From CAZKRU01 sp964555235 (lineage in GTDB: Bacteria > Verrucomicrobiota > Verrucomicrobiia > Methylacidiphilales > CAMAQI01), in the NCBI GenBank assembly GCA_964555235.1, contig CAZKRU010000013.1, positions 1 through 62,331 of the forward strand: a stretch of DNA of 62,331 nucleotides, written 5' to 3'. Positions 25,570 through 34,150 of this stretch are shown here, piece by piece (within the stretch, counting starts at the first letter, position 1; each line of letters starts with the position of its first letter). The notes beneath the pieces are model-generated. The model had not been told where the DNA came from and searched no databases. It saw only the letters and a program-made list of their open reading frames with translations. The position numbers were made by a program, and so were the translations under genes.

Positions 25570-27057
25570 ATGATTCTCCTCGGAATTGATTGTGGAACGC
25601 AAAGTACCAAAACCGTGGCATTCGATGCGGAATCGGGAGCGATTCTGGCTCAGGCGGGACTCGCTTATGACTTAATCCCCGGACTTCCTTCCGGGCACAT
25701 GGAGCAGGATCCGAAAGTCTGGGTTGATGCGATGGAGCAGACGATTGGAGGAGTGATTCAGGCGTTGGGCGCTTTGAAGACGGAGATTGTCGGAATTGGA
25801 ATTTCCGGTCAACAGCATGGGTTTGTTCCCTTGGATGAAAATGGATCGGTCATCCGGCCTGCAAAACTCTGGTGTGATACTTCCACCGTCGAAGAGTGTG
25901 AGATCCTTTCCAAAGAGTTCGGCGGTTCGGAAGGATTGAGTCGCCTGATTGGAAATGATATGCTCCCCGGTTATACGGCTCCGAAGATTCTCTGGATGAA
26001 ACGCCACGAGCCTGAGAACTTCAAAAAATTGGCCTGTGTTTTGTTGCCTCACGACTACCTGAATTTTTATCTGACCGGCGTGCGTCGGATGGAATTCGGA
26101 GATGCTTCAGGGACCGCTTTACTGGATGTCCGAACGAGAGCGTGGGCGACGGACCTCTGTCATTTTATTGATCCGAACCTTCTGGCAAAGCTGCCGCCGC
26201 TGAGCTCTTCCCAAAAATCGCACGGAACGCTCCGTCATGAATTAGCGGAAAAGTGGGGGATTCCTCAATTGGTGACCGTGAGCGCCGGGGGTGGAGACAA
26301 CATGATGGGGGCGATCGGGACCGGAAATGTCCGGGACGGTCGGGTGACGGCAAGTCTCGGGACATCCGGAACGATTTATGCTTATTCCTCGAAGCCGGTG
26401 GTTCATCCTCAAGGAAGCGTTGCCGCGTTCTGTGACAGCACGGACGGTTGGCTTCCTTTGGTTTGTACCATGAATGTGACGGTGGCAACGGAGGCAACAC
26501 GAAAACTTTTTGGATGGACCTTGGAAACGATGAATACGGAAATTGCCAAGATTGCGCCCGGTTCGGGAGGGCTTCTTTTCCTGCCTTATCTTCAAGGGGA
26601 GCGAACTCCGAATTTACCGAATGGCTCGGGGGTTTTCCACGGAATCAATTTAAACAATTACACCCCTGCCACCATGGCGCGCGCCACGATGGAGGGAGTG
26701 ACCTTGGGGCTTGCGTATGGACTCGGGGAGTTACAGGCGCTCGGAGTTCAACCGAGGGAGATTCGTTTGACCGGCGGCGGAAGCAAGAGTGCGGTTTGGC
26801 GCCAAATGTGCGCGGATGTTTTCGGTTGCCGTGTGGTGACGATGAAGTGCGGGGAAGGGGCGGCCGTGGGAGGAGCGATTCAAGCACTTGCAGCCGTTCG
26901 TCCAGAGAAGTCGATTGCGGAATGGGCGGATCAATTGGTTCAAGTGGAAAATTCGGATGCGGCTGAACCGAATCCGGCGACGGCTAAAATTTATCGTGAA
27001 CTGTTAAAGCGTCATACCGGACTGATGAAAGCCCTGCATGAACAGAAATACCTCTAA
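25570..27057 (+). CDS. xylB: Xylulokinase (FGGY carbohydrate kinase)
   Basis: It phosphorylates D-xylulose to xylulose-5-phosphate with ATP, feeding the pentose phosphate pathway. The 495-residue protein starts MILLGIDCGTQSTKTVAFD at 25570 behind AAGGTG (the open frame runs 12 codons further upstream). It has GHMEQDPKVWVDAM, GISGQQHG, the catalytic region SAGGGDNMMGAIG and the C-terminal FGGY-type motif LTGGGSKSAVWRQMCADVFG. A related ribulokinase or glycerol kinase is less likely given GISGQQHG. The gene is followed four bases later by pyruvate kinase. Confidence 0.87.
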   Translation: MILLGIDCGTQSTKTVAFDAESGAILAQAGLAYDLIPGLPSGHMEQDPKVWVDAMEQTIGGVIQALGALKTEIVGIGISGQQHGFVPLDENGSVIRPAKLWCDTSTVEECEILSKEFGGSEGLSRLIGNDMLPGYTAPKILWMKRHEPENFKKLACVLLPHDYLNFYLTGVRRMEFGDASGTALLDVRTRAWATDLCHFIDPNLLAKLPPLSSSQKSHGTLRHELAEKWGIPQLVTVSAGGGDNMMGAIGTGNVRDGRVTASLGTSGTIYAYSSKPVVHPQGSVAAFCDSTDGWLPLVCTMNVTVATEATRKLFGWTLETMNTEIAKIAPGSGGLLFLPYLQGERTPNLPNGSGVFHGINLNNYTPATMARATMEGVTLGLAYGLGELQALGVQPREIRLTGGGSKSAVWRQMCADVFGCRVVTMKCGEGAAVGGAIQALAAVRPEKSIAEWADQLVQVENSDAAEPNPATAKIYRELLKRHTGLMKALHEQKYL

Positions 27058-27061
27058 TCCT

Positions 27062-28465
27062 ATGAGAAAAACAAAAATCATCGCTACCCTCGGGCCGGTA
27101 ACCACAGACCCGGCGGTGATCCGTCGTCTCATCGAAGCCGGCGTGAATGTTTTCCGTTTTAATATGTCGCACGCGCCACACGATGTGGTGCGTCAGATGG
27201 CGAAAACGATCCGGCAATTCTCGGCCGAAATGGGAATTCATATCGGACTTCTGCTCGATACACAGGGGCCGGCCATTCGAACGGGGGATTTGGCGAACAA
27301 GCTCGATTTGAAGCCGGGTGACGTTTTTGTTTTTACCGTGCGTGGCGCCAAGAGCGAGGAGACCTTTTCCGTCGACGTGAACTACGATGATCTGGTCAAC
27401 GATATTCAGGTGGGCGATACGGTGCTCGTTGATAACGGCGTGATCCAGATGAAGGTCTTGAGCAAAGAGACAAAGCATCTCCGATGCGAGGTGCTGACTC
27501 CTGGTGTTTTGGGAAGTCGCAAACACATCAATCTTCCGGGCGTGAAGGTGAATCTTCCGGCATTGACCGAGAAGGATCTCAAGGATATCGCGGTCGGAAT
27601 CGAAGTCGGAGTCGATTTTATTGCGCTCTCCTTCGTGCGAGAAGGTCGCGATGTTGGAATGCTGCGCGAGGTTTTAAAATCGAGCAACGCCGGTCATATC
27701 AAAGTCATTGCCAAAATTGAAGATCAGTTGGCGGTTAAAAATCTTCACGAGATTGTCGATGCCGCCGATGGAATCATGGTGGCTCGCGGAGACCTTGGAA
27801 TCGAGTGTCCCTATGAGGAATTGCCGATCATTCAGCGTCGAATTGTGAAGCGGTGCTTGCGTCGTGGGAAGCGGGTGATTGTGGCGACGCACATGCTGGA
27901 GAGCATGATTCAGAATCCGATTCCGACCCGGGCGGAAATTACGGACGTGGCGAATGCCGTTTATGAAGAGGCCGATGCGGTCATGCTTTCCGGGGAGACG
28001 ACGGTGGGAAAATATCCGATCGAATGTGTGAAAGTTCTGGATCGGGTGGCGCTCCGGATTGAGCGCAGCGGCAATTCGGGATTTCATTCGGATATTGAGT
28101 TGCATGGGGATCGAGACCATGTGGCGGCTTCGGCGGTTCATCTGGCAAACGAAACGCGTGCGGTCGGTATCTGCGTCTTCACCCGTAGCGGAAGTCTTGC
28201 GATGATTACGGCGGCGTTGCGTCCGACCTTTTGTCCGATCTATGCCTTTTCGGAATCAGAAGGGGTTTGTCGGTTTCTGACACTCTCGTATGGAATTGTT
28301 CCGATTCAGATTACTTTTGGGAAAAATCCGAAGGAGACGACGGATCGTGCGGAGGCGATCCTTCGTACGCGGGGATTGCTCCCGGCGGGGGCGCGAATGG
28401 TCTTTGTGGCCGATCACCGTTTAGTGGATCATTCGGTGGAAACGTTGCAGCTCAGGGTTTTCTAA
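27062..28465 (+). CDS. pyk: Pyruvate kinase
   Basis: Pyruvate kinase makes pyruvate and ATP from phosphoenolpyruvate. From ATG 27062 the protein has 467 residues. It begins MRKTKIIATLGPVTTDPAVI and has NMSHAPHDVV, LDTQGPAIRTGD, the active-site segment IKVIAKIEDQLAVKNL, ARGDLGIECP, ATHMLESMIQNPIPTRAEITDVANAV and MLSGETTVGKYP. The C-terminal allosteric domain is present but short. It sits between xylulokinase and an SDR gene (one base gap) in a forward operon. Confidence 0.94.
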   Translation: MRKTKIIATLGPVTTDPAVIRRLIEAGVNVFRFNMSHAPHDVVRQMAKTIRQFSAEMGIHIGLLLDTQGPAIRTGDLANKLDLKPGDVFVFTVRGAKSEETFSVDVNYDDLVNDIQVGDTVLVDNGVIQMKVLSKETKHLRCEVLTPGVLGSRKHINLPGVKVNLPALTEKDLKDIAVGIEVGVDFIALSFVREGRDVGMLREVLKSSNAGHIKVIAKIEDQLAVKNLHEIVDAADGIMVARGDLGIECPYEELPIIQRRIVKRCLRRGKRVIVATHMLESMIQNPIPTRAEITDVANAVYEEADAVMLSGETTVGKYPIECVKVLDRVALRIERSGNSGFHSDIELHGDRDHVAASAVHLANETRAVGICVFTRSGSLAMITAALRPTFCPIYAFSESEGVCRFLTLSYGIVPIQITFGKNPKETTDRAEAILRTRGLLPAGARMVFVADHRLVDHSVETLQLRVF

Positions 28466-28466
28466 A

Positions 28467-29297
28467 ATGGCTCATGATTTTCAAGGGTGGACCGTCATGG
28501 TCACCGGGGCGTCAGCCGGATTGGGTTCCGAATTCGCGCGTCAGTTGGCGAAGGAGGCGGACCTCCTGATCCTCGTGGCACGTCGTCAGGATCGACTTGA
28601 GAAATTACAAGACGAACTGCGCCGTCGTCATCCCAAGCTGCGGGTGGAATTGGCAGTCGTCGATTTGAGTGCGCCGGAGCAGATGGTTCAACTTTTGAAT
28701 TGGATGTCGGAGAACCATTTTTCGGTCGATCTTCTCATCAATAATGCGGGGTTGGGCGATTATGGAATGTTTGAAAAAACCGTATGGGAACGTCTAGATC
28801 AGATGATGATGGTCAACATGGTGGCCTTGACGGCATTAACCCGATATGTCCTGCCAGAAATGATTGAGCGGAAACGCGGGGCCATCGTCAATATCAGCTC
28901 GATCGCAAGTTTTCTTCCGATCCCGAGCTTTTCGGTTTACGCGGCGACGAAGGCTTATGTGACCAGTCTCTCCGAAGGTCTGGCATTGGAGCTCATCGGA
29001 ACCGGAGTCACACTGACAACGATTTGTCCCGGGCCAATTGAAACGGAGTTTTCAAAAGTGGCGCAGCGGGGCGAGGAGAAACGGATTCTTCAAACACCGA
29101 GCTGGATGGAAATTTCAGCGGAAGAAGCTGTTCAGGAATCGTTGGAAGCGGCACGGAATGGCGAAGCCCGCTGGGTTCCCGGTTGGCGTGTGCGATGGGG
29201 AACTCTGCTGATGCGAATCGTCCCGATGCCGATTCTCCGATGGTATTACCGAATGAATTACGGGAAAGCACTTCAGGCGGAGCGACGGTTGCCCTGA
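28467..29297 (+). CDS. Short-chain dehydrogenase/reductase
   Basis: A 276-residue classical SDR of the DltE/YqjQ type. The NAD(P)-binding motif is TGASAGLGSEFARQ, then NNAGLGDYG, the active-site Ser in NISSIASF, the YAATKAY catalytic Tyr-Lys, and CPGPIETEF after it. The last 70 residues hold a hydrophobic segment (WGTLLMRIVPMPILRWYY), which hints at membrane association, as in related enzymes. The substrate cannot be told. It starts one base after pyk, and waaF follows after 14 bp. Confidence 0.88.
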   Translation: MAHDFQGWTVMVTGASAGLGSEFARQLAKEADLLILVARRQDRLEKLQDELRRRHPKLRVELAVVDLSAPEQMVQLLNWMSENHFSVDLLINNAGLGDYGMFEKTVWERLDQMMMVNMVALTALTRYVLPEMIERKRGAIVNISSIASFLPIPSFSVYAATKAYVTSLSEGLALELIGTGVTLTTICPGPIETEFSKVAQRGEEKRILQTPSWMEISAEEAVQESLEAARNGEARWVPGWRVRWGTLLMRIVPMPILRWYYRMNYGKALQAERRLP

Positions 29298-29311
29298 ACG
29301 GTGGTGCGCTG

Positions 29312-30340
29312 ATGTCCCTTCCGACCCCCGTCGTGGTTCGTAGTCCGAATTGGCTTGGAGATGCCATCATGGCCTTCCCTGCGGTTTATCAACTCAAGCA
29401 ACTTCTCGGCTCCGAAAAACTTTCCGTCGCCTGTCCGGAAAAATTGACTGAACTTTGGCAGCTCTGTCCGTTTGTTGACCAGGTGGTTTCGTTGAAGCAA
29501 CCGAAAAGTCTTTTGGAGTGTTCCAAACAACTGAGGGAGTATCACTTTGAGACATCCGTTTTGTTGACGAATTCGTTACGAACGACCGTTGAGGCCAAGA
29601 TGGCGGGAATTGGGGAGACGGTTGGATTTTCAGGACACTCCCGGAGTTGGATGTTGAGTCAGGTGATTCCAAAGCCTCCCGTCGATCCCGAGAAGCTTCA
29701 TCAACAGCACGATTATCTGGCGTTGGTGAAGGGACTGGGAGGTTCGGATGATTCGGTGATTCCGTCACTCTCACTTTCAGTCAGTCAACCCGAACAAATC
29801 AGTCTTTGTCCCGGAGCGGAGTTCGGTTCTGCCAAGCGTTGGTTGCCAGAGCGATTTGCTGCGGTGGGACGAGCGCTTCAGGAAAAAATGAAACTGCCGG
29901 TCGTTTTGTTAGGGGCGCCCAATGATCGGGCCCTTGCGGAAGAGCTCGCGAAGGAAATTCCGGGAAGCATCAATCGAGTCGGAGAAACTTCGCTGCGCGA
30001 ATTTGCCGAACAACTGACTCAATCTCGCGTGGTGATTTGTAATGATAGTGGAGCGATGCATCTGGCGGCGGTCTTGCAGGTTCCAACCGTGGCGATCTTT
30101 GGGTCCACCGAACCGCGTCGAACCGGCCCGCTCGGGAATACGGTCACGGTCTTGAGACATCATGTTTTGTGTAGTCCCTGTTATTTGAGAACGTGTTCGC
30201 TGGATTTTCGATGTATGAAGGAAATTACGGTTTCAGAGGTTTTGGAGGCAGTTACGAAGCGAGTGGCAGGAATTCAGGAATTTTCCCCACGAAACGGACA
30301 AAAGATGCGAAAAGTAAACCAATCTTTAGACAATTTGTAA
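29312..30340 (+). CDS. waaF: Glycosyltransferase family 9, LPS heptosyltransferase II-like
   Basis: It transfers heptose from ADP-heptose to the LPS inner core. The 342-residue protein opens VVVRSPNWLGDAIMAFPAVYQL, the typical GT9 start, and the acceptor-domain loop reads LTNSLRTTVEAKMAGI. The C-domain carries CPGAEFGSAKRWLPERFA, CNDSGAMHLAAVLQVPTVAIFGSTEPRRTGP and a final CSPCYLRTCSLDFRCM segment common to WaaF. The start ATG 29312 follows the SDR stop; an upstream frame inside the SDR gene is not used. WaaF is the best guess; another GT9 is possible. Confidence 0.85.
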   Translation: MSLPTPVVVRSPNWLGDAIMAFPAVYQLKQLLGSEKLSVACPEKLTELWQLCPFVDQVVSLKQPKSLLECSKQLREYHFETSVLLTNSLRTTVEAKMAGIGETVGFSGHSRSWMLSQVIPKPPVDPEKLHQQHDYLALVKGLGGSDDSVIPSLSLSVSQPEQISLCPGAEFGSAKRWLPERFAAVGRALQEKMKLPVVLLGAPNDRALAEELAKEIPGSINRVGETSLREFAEQLTQSRVVICNDSGAMHLAAVLQVPTVAIFGSTEPRRTGPLGNTVTVLRHHVLCSPCYLRTCSLDFRCMKEITVSEVLEAVTKRVAGIQEFSPRNGQKMRKVNQSLDNL

Positions 30341-30358
30341 TGGGAAAAATAGGAGCAG

Positions 30359-30562
30359 ATGGTATTGTGGAATTGCATGAATACAGGACTAATTCGATCA
30401 CCTGATCTCTCAACGCCAGAGGCGGCTCCCTTGGAAGCATTGCGACGTCTTCAAGAGGTGGATGGAATTGAAGAGGAGGTCGCGAATCAATGGACGGAAG
30501 CAATTTATCAAGAGAGAGTCTTGTTATCCGAGAAGCTGGATCAAATGAGGGGCTCACATTGA
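30359..30562 (+). CDS. Small hypothetical protein
   Basis: An open frame of 67 residues (MVLWNCMNTGLIRSPDLSTP and a Glu-rich helical rest) starts at an ATG with AGGAG three bases upstream. The second half (EALRRLQEVDGIEEEVANQW) looks amphipathic and helical. I know no family for it. It lies 18 bp behind waaF in the same direction. It could be a real short gene or chance; spacing and ribosome site favour the former slightly. Confidence 0.35.
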   Translation: MVLWNCMNTGLIRSPDLSTPEAAPLEALRRLQEVDGIEEEVANQWTEAIYQERVLLSEKLDQMRGSH

Positions 30563-30622
30563 TTGTAACAGATAGGTGACAGACTCATTTCCTTCTTGTT
30601 TTCCTGACGAGGAGCATTCTTA

Positions 30623-32206
30623 GTGGTGGTGATGACGGAAAATACCCAGCGAGATGAATCCTTTTTATGGGGGGTCGCGACGTCCGGTTATCAAACCGAA
30701 GGGGGATTTAACGGACCGGGTGAACCGCAAAATAACTGGTCGTGGGCGGAACAATCCGGAGCCATTGAGCGGAGCGGAATTGCCGGCGATTTTTGGCGGA
30801 TGGCCGAAGCTGATTTTGAACGATGCCAAAAACTTGGATTGAGTTCGTTTCGTTTGGGAGTTGAGTGGAGTCGCGTTCAGCCGATCCGGGAGAGTTCAGA
30901 GGAGATTTTTTCGGGAGAAATTCAGCCGCCGCCGTTTGATGAGATTGCGCTTGCGCGCTATGCCGAAATGATTGTGGCCTGTCGGGATCGGGGATTGGAG
31001 CCGGTCATTACCTTCCACCATTTTGTTCATCCGGCCTGGCTCGGAAGTGATCCCTGGTTGAAGCGGGAGACGTTGCCGCTCTTTGTTCGTTACGTGGAAA
31101 CGGTTTTGAATCGAATCCTTGATGCATGGAACGGGCGGGATCCGCTGACGGTTCCACGGATTTTTGTGACGATCAATGAACCCAATATGTTGGCGTTCAA
31201 TCATTACCTTTCAGGACTTTTTCCTTCAAAGGGAGCGAGAGGTTTGCAGAACACCTCAACGGCGTTGGCGCTTTTACTGGAAGCGCATGTGCTCGCCTAT
31301 CAATCAATTCATCGCATTTATCGCGAGCGAGGATTTCCGCTCCCTCAAGTTGGATGGAATAGCTATTGCAGTGATTTTTATTGGGCGGACCAAGCGTGGT
31401 TCGATCTTTTCTTTCTGGGCGGGCAATCAATCTCGCGTCACTCACTTCAAGAGCGGATGCGTTGGCGGGAGATTGAATTTGAAGAGGCATTGTTGCACTC
31501 GCGACTTTATATGAAACATCCGGCGCGTATTGCGCTCCGGACGGTTGCAAAACGGTTGTTGGTTCCCTGGTCCCGGAAGTTATTGGAAGGGGCGGTGTGG
31601 GGGCCGTTGATCGAATTGCTTCGAGGGATGAAAGAGCCGCCTCTGGATTATCTGGGATATGACTATTACGATCCGTTTATCGCGCATATTTTGAGGGTTC
31701 CGAGATTGGACGACGTCGAGTTTCGCCCCCGTCCATGGCACGGATGGACGCTTGAAGCGATGACCAGCAAATGGTGGGATTGGAAACCGATTCCAGAAGG
31801 GATGATTTTTTTCTCACGCTGGATGGCGAAACATCGGAAGCCGCTGATCATTTTGGAAAATGGAATGGCGTATCGTCATGATAAGCGGAGTGGAAGCTTG
31901 GATCGGAAGGACGGACTGCGTCGGCTCGATTATTTACGGGATCATCTTGAAGCGGTACGTCAAATTCGTGCAGAAGGACTCCCCCTCGTCGGATATTATT
32001 ATTGGTCGCTGGTGGATAATTTTGAATGGGGAACGTATGCCGCGCGATTTGGATTGTTAGGTCGCGGGGAGGATGGAAGGCAGCGTCATGAAGTCAATTC
32101 GTTCGGAGAAAATGCTTCCGAGTTTTATTCTCAAGAAATTCAGAGAATCGATGCGTTTTGCAGAGAAGCGGCAGAGCCTCTTGCGCGAAAAGCATTGGTT
32201 CCTTAA
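30623..32206 (+). CDS. Glycoside hydrolase family 1 (beta-glucosidase-like)
   Basis: A retaining GH1 (beta-glycosidase) enzyme of 527 residues. The barrel begins SFLWGVATSGYQTEGGFNGPG; FRLGVEWSRVQP and ITFHHFVHPAWL follow. The acid/base Glu is in FVTINEPN (Glu186) and the nucleophile in ILENGMA (Glu412). It lacks a signal peptide. Some insertions (AQ...FFLGGQSISRH; KEPPLDYLGYDYYDPF) are unlike family standards, so the substrate could be a phospho- or unusual beta-glycoside. The start is a GTG at 30623 with GGAG eight bases upstream; an ATG at 30632 follows. It seems independent of waaF. Confidence 0.88.
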   Translation: MVVMTENTQRDESFLWGVATSGYQTEGGFNGPGEPQNNWSWAEQSGAIERSGIAGDFWRMAEADFERCQKLGLSSFRLGVEWSRVQPIRESSEEIFSGEIQPPPFDEIALARYAEMIVACRDRGLEPVITFHHFVHPAWLGSDPWLKRETLPLFVRYVETVLNRILDAWNGRDPLTVPRIFVTINEPNMLAFNHYLSGLFPSKGARGLQNTSTALALLLEAHVLAYQSIHRIYRERGFPLPQVGWNSYCSDFYWADQAWFDLFFLGGQSISRHSLQERMRWREIEFEEALLHSRLYMKHPARIALRTVAKRLLVPWSRKLLEGAVWGPLIELLRGMKEPPLDYLGYDYYDPFIAHILRVPRLDDVEFRPRPWHGWTLEAMTSKWWDWKPIPEGMIFFSRWMAKHRKPLIILENGMAYRHDKRSGSLDRKDGLRRLDYLRDHLEAVRQIRAEGLPLVGYYYWSLVDNFEWGTYAARFGLLGRGEDGRQRHEVNSFGENASEFYSQEIQRIDAFCREAAEPLARKALVP

Positions 32207-33921
32207 GGCATGAGATAACGTTTGGAGCCGGGCGCAGCGGGAGGCGTGGCAGGGGCAGGAGTCGCAGGAGCCGTCGGGGATGGAGGGCGAGGGGCCGCAG
32301 GATTGGCGATCTCCTCAAGTTTTGGGAGGCGGAAAATCGCGCCAATCTCAATGGTTGATTGAGGTTTCCTGGCGAGGATCTCCTTGAATCCGGCATGGAG
32401 AAGGCGCTTTGCTTTTTCCATATCATCCAGATTGAAAAGATCGGGGTTGATTTTGAGCGCCAGAACTTCCTCGGTTCCGGCAAGATAAACAATCTGTGCA
32501 AGATACTCGGCGGGATGGTAGCTGTAGATGTATTCCTTCGGTTCATCCCGGGTGAGATTCCCTTCGAGGGTGTCGATTTTAATTGAGTAGAGGGAGGTGG
32601 AAGCTTTCAGAATGACGACCCATCGGAGCAGTGAAGCCTGGCGATCTTCGAACTTGAGGCTCTCCCCGTTCCATTGAATTCCGCGTTGGGCGTTGTGCCA
32701 GGGAAAACGTTCGTCATTAAATTTCGGAATTTTTGCGGTTAATGTGGTATCCCGATCGAAGAAGAGATCTTCCCGGAGCGTTGGCATAATGAAGGGCCCC
32801 ACCACGGTTTTCTTTTCGGGAACGACCGTGCTGTTGTACTCCCAGAAGGTCGGCTTTGTCGTGAAATCCTCAATAACGAAACGCACGGATTGATTGGCTG
32901 CGTAGGGGATCAAGGGACGGACAATATCTGGTTGAAAGACGATCAAGCCGTGTGTCCAATTCGAGCGGAGCTCGTTAAAAAAAGCCTCTCGATGGGCCGC
33001 CTGATTGGGATCAATATTCACCGTTTTTCCGCCAGTACCGAGAATGGATCCAATCACTTTGGAAGGTGGTGCCCAAGCCAGCGTTCCTCGCAAGAGATCC
33101 AGGGCATTATTGACGCGTGGAACTTCCAGCGCTGTGGTGGTTGCGCTGGCGGCACCGTCTGCGGAGGCGCTCCCTTTGGCGGGAGTCTCCTGGCGGGTCG
33201 CAAGATAATATCCCCCGACGACCAACCAAACGGAGAGGAAAAAATAACCGAGGACCAGGCCCAGTTGCTGATTTTTCTTCTGCTCGTAGGTGACCGGTTC
33301 GGCAACATGACCAAAAAGAATGGCAGGGATGAAGGCAATGGGGCCGGCGCAACCACAGGCAAAGGAGATAAAAGCAAAGTCGGTGTTACTGGTGGGAATA
33401 ATTGCACCAGGCTTTCGAGAGCGATCGAGGGCGGCTCCCGGCCTTAGCGGAATGGTGCGGGAGCTCGGATGTTTTCCTTCACGCGGCGCATTTTTTCCGA
33501 TGATGACTTTGACGGGCTGATTTTTTTGAGGTGCGACGGGGTTTTTTCGAATCGGTTGCTGTGCGGTATTTTCTGAGGCTTTGGCCGGATTGCTTGGAGA
33601 TGGGGTGGTGGTTCCTTCGAGGTCAGAGACTTCAAAGACAAAAACGTATTCACCGAAACGGATGGTATCGTGCGGTTGAAGTTGGTGCTTCCGAACCGGT
33701 TCTCCGTTTACCAAAGTTCCATTGATCGAGCCGTTATCGTGAAGAATGTAATGCCCGTTCTCAAAAGCGATTGAGGCGTGATTGCGGCTAACGCTCGGAT
33801 CATTGAGTTGAATTTGACAGGAAGAATCTCGACCAATAATCACAGGCTGGAGGCCCAACTTGAAAAAAGCCGGTTCATTCGGATCGGTAAACGATATCCA
33901 GACACGAACTAAAGAGGGCAT
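32203..33921 (-). CDS. FHA-domain membrane protein with DUF4190-like segment
   Basis: 572 residues. The N-terminal FHA domain (about 10-100) keeps all landmarks: IIGRDSSCQIQL, SVSRNHASIAFE, SINGTLVNGE. A proline/basic linker leads to two membrane helices (ISFACGCAGPIAFIPAILFGHVAEP, then LGYFFLSVWLVVGGYYL) that resemble the DUF4190 module, with its conserved GH. The remaining 300 residues are periplasmic or cytoplasmic and I do not recognise them. They include LRWVVILKASTSLYSIKIDTL and a tail rich in Ala/Pro (APRPPSPTAPATPAP). It probably senses phosphothreonine at the membrane. It is divergent from the helicase gene. Confidence 0.78.
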   Translation of the reverse strand: MPSLVRVWISFTDPNEPAFFKLGLQPVIIGRDSSCQIQLNDPSVSRNHASIAFENGHYILHDNGSINGTLVNGEPVRKHQLQPHDTIRFGEYVFVFEVSDLEGTTTPSPSNPAKASENTAQQPIRKNPVAPQKNQPVKVIIGKNAPREGKHPSSRTIPLRPGAALDRSRKPGAIIPTSNTDFAFISFACGCAGPIAFIPAILFGHVAEPVTYEQKKNQQLGLVLGYFFLSVWLVVGGYYLATRQETPAKGSASADGAASATTTALEVPRVNNALDLLRGTLAWAPPSKVIGSILGTGGKTVNIDPNQAAHREAFFNELRSNWTHGLIVFQPDIVRPLIPYAANQSVRFVIEDFTTKPTFWEYNSTVVPEKKTVVGPFIMPTLREDLFFDRDTTLTAKIPKFNDERFPWHNAQRGIQWNGESLKFEDRQASLLRWVVILKASTSLYSIKIDTLEGNLTRDEPKEYIYSYHPAEYLAQIVYLAGTEEVLALKINPDLFNLDDMEKAKRLLHAGFKEILARKPQSTIEIGAIFRLPKLEEIANPAAPRPPSPTAPATPAPATPPAAPGSKRYLMP

Positions 33922-34150
33922 ATATCAGTTATTTATAATAGTTTTTACTTGAAATATTGCAATAACAATTTTCCTTGGATTTAAGGAGGATAGCATAAAT
34001 CGGGCCATTCGAATTAAGTCTTTTTCCTTCAAAAATAAAAGGTGATTTCACTTAAGAATCAATAATATTAACCTCTATCTTTATGGCATCGCTCGGAGGG
34101 TCTAAATCGAAAGGTTGCTATTTCTCTCAGGAACGGGCTAAATCCTTCGA

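Noticed and set aside
29183..29311. 43-codon N-terminal extension of the waaF frame
   Set aside because: It lies inside the SDR gene in another frame; the typical GT9 start begins at the ATG at 29312.
30340..30405. 21-codon frame overlapping the waaF stop (MGKIGADGIVELHEYRTNSI)
   Set aside because: Too short, no family; the 30359 frame with AGGAG is the better candidate.
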